Below are positions 59,577 to 64,000 of a stretch of DNA of 64,000 nucleotides, in pieces (within the stretch, counting starts at the first letter, position 1; every line of letters starts with the position of its first letter). Below the pieces are notes generated by a model. That model did not search any database. It worked only from the letters and a program-made list of their open reading frames with translations, and was not told where the DNA came from. This DNA comes from Candidatus Microthrix subdominans (GTDB lineage: Bacteria; Actinomycetota; Acidimicrobiia; Acidimicrobiales; Microtrichaceae). The translations under genes and the position numbers were made by a program. The DNA is taken from contig JADJZA010000001.1 of the NCBI GenBank assembly GCA_016719385.1, positions 868,001-932,000 of the forward strand, read 5' to 3'.

Positions 59577-60586
59577 ATGGAGGCGCAACAACCTCGCCGG
59601 TCACGCTGTCGCCAAGGCGATCCAAGCGTCTGGCCGATGCGGGGGTGGACCAGGCGGTGCCCTACCGGGAGCGCAAGCCTTCGTGGATGCGGTCCCGAGT
59701 CGAGCACGGCCCCGAGGTGACGGCGCTCAAGCGTCAGATCGCCGGGCTGGACCTGGTGACGGTCTGCGAGGAGGCCGGCTGCCCCAACCTGTCCGAGTGC
59801 TGGTCCGACGGGACCGCCACGTTCATGATCAACGGCGAGCGCTGCACCCGCGCCTGCGGGTTCTGCCTGGTCGACACCCGCCGCCCTGGCCCGCTCGATG
59901 ACGGCGAGCCCCAGCGGGTGGCCGAGGCGGTCGTCTCGATGGGGCTCGACTTCGCCGTCGTCACCACGGTGGCTCGCGATGACCTGCCCGACGGCGGCGC
60001 CGGGGCGTTTGCGGCGACGATCGAAGCGATCCGTCGGGCCCGGCCGGGATGTCGGGTCGAGGTGCTCATCTCGGATTGCAAAGGCGACCCGGAGTCGCTC
60101 GACCTCATCTTCGACGCCCGCCCCGACGTGCTCAACCACAACATCGAGACGGTCGCCCGGCTCCAGCGGGCCGCCCGGCCCTCCGCCGACTACACCCGCA
60201 GCCTCGCCGTGCTCGCCCGGGCGGCCGACGCTGGGTTGGTCACCAAGTCCGGCATGGTGCTGGGCATGGGCGAAACCGAGGCGGAGATCGCCTCCACCCT
60301 CGCCGATCTGGCCGGGGTCGGCGTCAGCATCGTCACGATGGGCCAGTACCTGAGGCCCACCGCAGCCCACCTGCCGGTGTCGCACTGGTGGACCCCCGCC
60401 GACTTCGACCGGTTCGGCGCCTTGGCACGGGAGGCCGGCATCGCCCACGCCGAGTCGTCCCCGTTCACCCGCAGCTCCCACCATGCTGCCCAGGCGGCCG
60501 ACGCCGCGGCCGCTCATGGGGCCGGCGGGGCGCGCAGCACAGCCGGGCCACGCGCTCGAAGCGACCTCCAACCCCAACCGGGCTAG
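59516..60586 (+). CDS. lipA: Lipoyl synthase
   Basis: 356 residues from ATG 59516. An in-frame ATG at 59399 would give a longer protein whose extra part overlaps lipB and is Arg/Pro-rich. Radical-SAM enzyme inserting two sulfurs into octanoyl-lipoyl domains. The auxiliary cluster cysteines are in CEEAGCPNLSEC, and the radical-SAM cluster is CTRACGFC. Substrate-binding stretches are ATFMINGERCTRACGFCLVD and GLVTKSGMVLGMGETEAEI. The C-terminal cluster serine is in SSPFTRSSHHA. It overlaps lipB by 61 bases, so the two are coupled. Confidence 0.93.
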   Translation: MAGASAGGGATARSVAADPVDGGATTSPVTLSPRRSKRLADAGVDQAVPYRERKPSWMRSRVEHGPEVTALKRQIAGLDLVTVCEEAGCPNLSECWSDGTATFMINGERCTRACGFCLVDTRRPGPLDDGEPQRVAEAVVSMGLDFAVVTTVARDDLPDGGAGAFAATIEAIRRARPGCRVEVLISDCKGDPESLDLIFDARPDVLNHNIETVARLQRAARPSADYTRSLAVLARAADAGLVTKSGMVLGMGETEAEIASTLADLAGVGVSIVTMGQYLRPTAAHLPVSHWWTPADFDRFGALAREAGIAHAESSPFTRSSHHAAQAADAAAAHGAGGARSTAGPRARSDLQPQPG

Positions 60587-60603
60587 CGTCCGGGCACTGC
60601 ACC

Positions 60604-60628
60604 GTCGCAACTCACATCGAGTTGCGAC
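60604..60628 (+). terminator. Hairpin after lipA
   Basis: GTCGCAACTC-acatc-GAGTTGCGAC is a perfect 10-bp stem with a 5-base loop, 17 bases after the lipA stop and 33 bases before the next ATG. It is followed by a C-rich tract, not T, so it may slow or stop transcription with help, or be an operator. Confidence 0.45.
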
Positions 60629-60661
60629 CCCCCCCTCGCCCGAGCGAAAGGCATTGCGTCG

Positions 60662-61522
60662 ATGATCACCTTGGACGCCGCCACGTTCATGGTCGCCTGG
60701 GCGACCGGCATGGGCGCCTTTCTGGCCCTGACCGGCCGCCGGCGCGAGGTGGGCATCGGATACGGCTGGACGATCCGCGGCACGACGGGCGTGCTGTTCG
60801 CCGGCGCCGTCGTCGTCGGGCTGCGCTACGAACCCAACGCCGTGCGCGACGTTGCGGCTGCGCTCGCCTTGATCACCACCGTGGGGGTGACCTTTGTGTC
60901 GTGGCAGCGCCGCGGCGCCGGGGTGGCGCTCCAGCGGGAGCGCAGCCAGGCCCGTTCGGAGCGGGTCGCCCAGATGACCGGCATCGAGAAGGACGAGCAG
61001 GTCTTCGACGAGTTGGTCCCCGAGTTCCCCCCGATGCTCGATCTCATCCCCGTGGCCTTCGGCATCGTTGCGTTGATCGCCGGCGGAGTGGCTTCGGGGG
61101 GCGACGCCCCGGTGTTGTCGGTGGCCCGATGGCTGGCGGGGGCGGCGTTCCTCGGCGCGGTGTCCGATGGGATGCTGCTTGGCCACTGGTACCTGGTGCA
61201 GCCTGGCTTGCCGCGGGCCCCGTTGCTCGAGCTGGTGCGCTGGGTCGGGTACACCTGGCCGGTCGAGGTGGCGCTGTTCCTCGTCCCCGTCGGCATGGTG
61301 TCGGTGTTCAACGGCACGATCGACGATGCCTACGGGGGCATGCTCGGCTGGTTCTGGGCGGCGAGCGCCGTGACGACGATCGTGCTGGTCATCGTCACCC
61401 GGGCGGCACTCAAGGAGCGCCAGTACGCCGCGGTCATGGCGGCCACCGGGTTGTTGTATTTGGCCATCCTCACGGCATTCGGCACCGACCTGGTCGCTCG
61501 TGCGCTGCTGTCGGGTGCGTAG
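60662..61522 (+). CDS. Polytopic membrane protein of unknown function
   Basis: 286 residues from ATG 60662. Seven or eight hydrophobic helices are seen (for example GVLFAGAVVVGL, VAFGIVALIAGGVA, VEVALFLVPVGMVSVFNGTI, AASAVTTIVLVIVT). A soluble cytoplasmic loop lies at about residues 85-120 (QRERSQARSERVAQMTGIEK). A GHWYLVQPGLPRAPL stretch in mid-protein holds His, Trp and Tyr and may be a functional site. I cannot assign a family. A hairpin separates it from lipA. Confidence 0.5.
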   Translation: MITLDAATFMVAWATGMGAFLALTGRRREVGIGYGWTIRGTTGVLFAGAVVVGLRYEPNAVRDVAAALALITTVGVTFVSWQRRGAGVALQRERSQARSERVAQMTGIEKDEQVFDELVPEFPPMLDLIPVAFGIVALIAGGVASGGDAPVLSVARWLAGAAFLGAVSDGMLLGHWYLVQPGLPRAPLLELVRWVGYTWPVEVALFLVPVGMVSVFNGTIDDAYGGMLGWFWAASAVTTIVLVIVTRAALKERQYAAVMAATGLLYLAILTAFGTDLVARALLSGA

Positions 61523-61577
61523 CTGCGGTCGGCTGATCCCGCTCGTGTGACACGGGCTGGCCGAGGAGGGGGACACG

Positions 61578-62393
61578 ATGCGGTTGGTGAGGTTCAGCAC
61601 CGGCGACGGTGTGGTGGCGGTCGGCGTGGTGGAGAACGACGAGATCGCCGAGCTGGCGAATCCGACCGACCGGGTGCCGTTGGGGCAACCACTCGAGTTG
61701 TCCGGGCGACGTTGGGCCCGGTCGCAGGTGCGCCTGCTGGCACCGATTGCGCGGCCGCCCAAGTTTCTGGCCATCGGGAAGAACTACGCCGCCCACACTG
61801 CCGAGATGGGCATGCCGGCGCCCGACGCTCCGCTGTTCTTCAACAAGCAGAGCACCTGCGTCACCGGTCCGACCGACGACATCTGGGTGCCTCGAGATGC
61901 AGCGTCAGTCGACTACGAGGGCGAATTGGGCGTGGTGATCGGCCGGAGCACCCGGCGCGTCGGCGTCGAGGAGGCGCTTGGGGCGGTCGGCGGCTACCTG
62001 GTCGTCAACGACGTGTCGGTTCGGGAGTGGCAGCGCCGCAGCCCCACCTTCACCCTGGGCAAGTCGTTCGACACGCACGGGCCGATCGGTCCCTGGGTCG
62101 TCACGCCTGACGAGGTACCCGACCCCCAGGACCTGCGCATTCGCACCTGGGTGAACGACGAACTCCGCCAGGACGGGTCGACCTCGCAGATGGTGCTCCC
62201 CGTCGCCGAGCAGATCGCGTACCTGTCGCAGTCGATGACGTTGGAGGCGGGGGACGTCATCACCACCGGGACGCCCGCCGGGGTGGGCGCCGGGTTCGAC
62301 CCGCCTCGCTGGCTGGTGCCGGGGGACACCGTCACCGTCGAGATCGACGGCATCGGCCGACTTGAGAACCGCGTGATCGCCGAGCCCGCATGA
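61578..62393 (+). CDS. Fumarylacetoacetate hydrolase (FAH)-family enzyme
   Basis: 271 residues from ATG 61578. The family core is FLAIGKNYAAHTAEMG, LFFNKQSTCVTGPTD, the metal site YEGELGVVIGRSTRRV (Glu/Glu/Asp ligands) and VVNDVSVREWQRRS. GKSFDTHGPIGPWVV and ITTGTPAGVGAG complete the active site. Members hydrolyse or decarboxylate acylpyruvates or 2-oxo acids, such as acylpyruvase and oxaloacetate decarboxylase. The substrate cannot be chosen from sequence. It has a GAGGGGG ribosome-binding site and faces the Rpf-like gene tail to tail. Confidence 0.88.
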   Translation: MRLVRFSTGDGVVAVGVVENDEIAELANPTDRVPLGQPLELSGRRWARSQVRLLAPIARPPKFLAIGKNYAAHTAEMGMPAPDAPLFFNKQSTCVTGPTDDIWVPRDAASVDYEGELGVVIGRSTRRVGVEEALGAVGGYLVVNDVSVREWQRRSPTFTLGKSFDTHGPIGPWVVTPDEVPDPQDLRIRTWVNDELRQDGSTSQMVLPVAEQIAYLSQSMTLEAGDVITTGTPAGVGAGFDPPRWLVPGDTVTVEIDGIGRLENRVIAEPA

Positions 62394-62409
62394 TGGATGC
62401 GGGCTCGGG

Positions 62410-63327
62410 TTAGCGCAGCCCGATCTTGCGAGAGCAGGCGGGCCAGGCTCCCCAACCCTGAGAGGCTTGCACTCGCTTGGCGATCTCGATCTGCTGGGCA
62501 GGGCTGTTCTCGTGGGGCATCCCGACGCCGCCGTGGGACTTCCAGGTGCCCAGGTTGAACTGCAGGCCGCCGTAGTAACCGTTGCCGGAATTCATCGCCC
62601 AGTTGCCGCTCGCTTCGCACTCGGCGAGTGCCACCCAAGGTTCACCGATCGACCCCGAAACCGATGGCGCCGGTGCAGCCGCTCGCTGTTGTTCGGCCCG
62701 GGCGGCTGCTTCCATCCAGGCCTTGCCATCGGCGGCCTTCTTGGCGGCTGCCAGTTCGGCTGCGCTGGCCTGCTGCGTGGCGGCGGCGGCGTCGGCTGGT
62801 GGTGTCGAGTCGCGGCCAGAAGCAGCGGCAAGCTCGGCGCCCTTCTCGGCCTTGGCGGCCTGCTTGGCCTTGGCGATGCGCTCGGCGCCCGTTGCCGCCT
62901 GCTCCGCCTCGGCGGCTGCAGTTGCCTTCTCCTGCTCGGCCGCCTTGGCCTTGGCTGCAGCCTGATCGGCCTGTCGTTGCTCGGCCGCCGCCACGGCGGC
63001 CTCGGCTTCGGCGGTGCGGCGCTCGGTCTCGCGACGCGTCTCGGCGACCAGACGGGAGAACTCCCAGTCTTCCTGTTCGGCGCGGTTCGCGCTGGCCTTG
63101 CGGCCTGCAGCATCGGTCATCCGACGGCGCGTGCCGTCGTCGCTGCGCCGTGTCGAAGCTGCTGCGGTCGTCGTCTCGGACTTGCTGAAGGTGCTGGCGG
63201 CAGCCACCGCAGTGCCGGCCAAGAGCGTGCCGGTGGCGATCGCCCCGATCAGCACCCGAATGCGACGGGCTCGATAGATGCGGGCACGTCGCTCGGGTGA
63301 GAGGTCGTGCAAGCGTTCGGCGTCCAA
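62410..63327 (-). CDS. Rpf-like transglycosylase-domain protein
   Basis: 305 residues with the start at TTG 63327. The frame is open to 63621, but that part overlaps the ku gene, and the TTG gives a short lead, then a membrane helix (VLIGAIATGTLLAGTAVAAA) used as a signal or anchor. A long Ala/Glu/Lys-rich coiled coil covers residues about 65-215. The C-terminal 75 residues are the resuscitation-promoting-factor/lysozyme-like domain: WVALAECEASGNWAMNSGN, GGLQFNLGTWKSHGG and a terminal cysteine (WPACSRKIGLR) for a disulfide. It would hydrolyse peptidoglycan and stimulate growth from dormancy. Divergent from ku. Confidence 0.82.
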   Translation of the reverse strand: MDAERLHDLSPERRARIYRARRIRVLIGAIATGTLLAGTAVAAASTFSKSETTTAAASTRRSDDGTRRRMTDAAGRKASANRAEQEDWEFSRLVAETRRETERRTAEAEAAVAAAEQRQADQAAAKAKAAEQEKATAAAEAEQAATGAERIAKAKQAAKAEKGAELAAASGRDSTPPADAAAATQQASAAELAAAKKAADGKAWMEAAARAEQQRAAAPAPSVSGSIGEPWVALAECEASGNWAMNSGNGYYGGLQFNLGTWKSHGGVGMPHENSPAQQIEIAKRVQASQGWGAWPACSRKIGLR

Positions 63328-63523
63328 GGCTGGGCTCCAGGTGGGGGGGAGATTGCGTGGGAAGCGGTCGACAGGCGACGCGCGACAGCACAAGTGTTTC
63401 GCGTTCGTAACCTTTTCGCAACATCGCTCTGGTTGTGACGAGCTCGGTGGGCGGAGCCCGATGTCCGCCGGTTGCGCGCTGCGGTCGGTAGGATGTAGGT
63501 CCTCGGGCGGTTCTGGGAGTGCC

Positions 63524-64000
63524 ATGCCACGCGCAATCTGGAGCGGATCGATCAGTTTTGGGCTGGTCTCGATCCCAGTGAAGCTGTTCTCGGCGGTGTC
63601 CGAGCAATCGGTTCGCTTCAACCAACTCGACGGCCGTGACCACGCACGTGTCCGCCAGAAGCGGGTGAACGAATCGACCGGCGAAGAGGTGCCCTACGAC
63701 GAGATCGTCAAGGGATACGAGCTGAGCTCGGGCAGCTGGGTGGTGGTCACCGACGACGACATGGCGCAGTTGATGCCCGAACAGAACCGGCTGATCGAGC
63801 TGGAGGAGTTCGTCGACCTTGACGAGATCGACCCCGTGTACTTCTCGGGTAGCTACTGGGCGGCTCCGGCCGACGCCGCCAAGCCCTACGCCCTGCTCGC
63901 CACCGCGCTGGAGAACGCCAACAAGGTGGGGCTGGGGCGCTTCGTCATGCGTTCCAAGCAGCACCTGGTCGTCGTCCGCTCGGTTGAGACCAAGCTGATG
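63524..64000 (+). CDS. ku: Ku protein, 3' partial (truncated by window end)
   Basis: The first 159 residues of a bacterial Ku from ATG 63524, preceded by TGGGAG; the frame is open to the window end. MPRAIWSGSISFGLVSIPVK is the diagnostic start. It is followed by VRFNQLDGRDHARVRQKRV, PYDEIVKGYELSSGSWVVV and FSGSYWAAPADAAKPYALL, all standard. Ku homodimers bind DNA ends and recruit the LigD ligase for non-homologous end joining. ligD is often adjacent and may lie to the right. Shares its promoter region (196 bases) with the divergent Rpf-like gene. Confidence 0.95.
   Translation, partial: MPRAIWSGSISFGLVSIPVKLFSAVSEQSVRFNQLDGRDHARVRQKRVNESTGEEVPYDEIVKGYELSSGSWVVVTDDDMAQLMPEQNRLIELEEFVDLDEIDPVYFSGSYWAAPADAAKPYALLATALENANKVGLGRFVMRSKQHLVVVRSVETKLM

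Noticed and set aside
59429..61774. A 781-residue minus-strand frame opposite lipA and the following genes
   Set aside because: Overlaps three convincing plus-strand genes and shows no protein features.
63328..63523. c-di-AMP (ydaO-type) riboswitch upstream of the Rpf-like gene, as often found in actinobacteria
   Set aside because: The leader does not show the conserved blocks of that riboswitch when read on the minus strand.
1..64000. tRNA and rRNA genes
   Set aside because: I looked for GGTTCGA-type T-arm sequences with matching acceptor stems on both strands and found none; a covariance-model scan would be decisive.

Overview
The window is GC-rich (roughly two-thirds G+C or more by eye) and densely coded. 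It looks like chromosome from an actinobacterium. The gene set points to Acidimicrobiia (a Microthrix- or Ilumatobacter-like lineage) more than to Streptomyces or Mycobacterium: F420-type LLM oxidoreductase, Rpf-like protein, Ku, homodimeric AceE, SufU, tandem DUF3048 proteins and a UGSC selenoprotein. This placement is an inference. I saw no rRNA, tRNA, CRISPR array, prophage or insertion sequence.

Layout. 0-2.6 kb: a split TrkA-N/RyR-domain protein, then an RHH antitoxin with a frameshifted Doc toxin. 2.6-10.2 kb: probable methylsuccinyl-CoA dehydrogenase, methyltransferase, MutY, a secreted protein, an AraC regulator, a VOC protein and a lipase-maturation-factor-like membrane protein. 10.2-13.4 kb: two divergent citrate synthase genes around a palindromic operator (one carries an HTH domain), then a Phd/PIN toxin-antitoxin pair. 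13.4-15.5 kb: a UGSC-family selenoprotein read through an in-frame UGA, with a thioredoxin-domain partner. 15.6-19.4 kb: small metabolic and hypothetical genes. 19.4-25.6 kb: a four-gene minus-strand operon (zinc-ribbon polytopic protein, two paralogous soluble proteins, ABC exporter). 25.7-35.3 kb: pterin dehydratase, LLM oxidoreductase, GuaB, M23 peptidase, SufU/SufS, MBL hydrolase, CysS. 35.4-39.1 kb: a second PIN toxin-antitoxin pair, an acyl-CoA dehydrogenase and small proteins. 39.2-50.5 kb: AceE, an RNase HI fused to a SLOG-like domain, a molybdopterin oxidoreductase, a fused hydantoinase/oxoprolinase and an SDR. 50.6-55.6 kb: two DUF3048 proteins and a three-gene minus-strand group. 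55.7-60.6 kb: lipoate-dependent complex genes lpdA, E2, lipB and lipA. 60.6-64 kb: a membrane protein, FAH-family enzyme, Rpf-like protein and the start of ku.

Functional links. AceE, the E2 subunit, Lpd, LipA and LipB together supply pyruvate (and possibly 2-oxoglutarate) dehydrogenase and its lipoylation, upstream of the two citrate synthases. The acyl-CoA dehydrogenases, SDR and probable Mcd suggest fatty-acid or acetyl-CoA assimilation.

Caution on sequence quality. At least seven indel-type frameshifts break otherwise well-conserved genes, including guaB, lpdA (twice) and the E2 gene. Five lie between 54.1 and 57.9 kb. Most are probably assembly or sequencing errors. The UGA in the UGSC gene is different: its frame is continuous on both sides and the flanking motif is the family's Sec motif.
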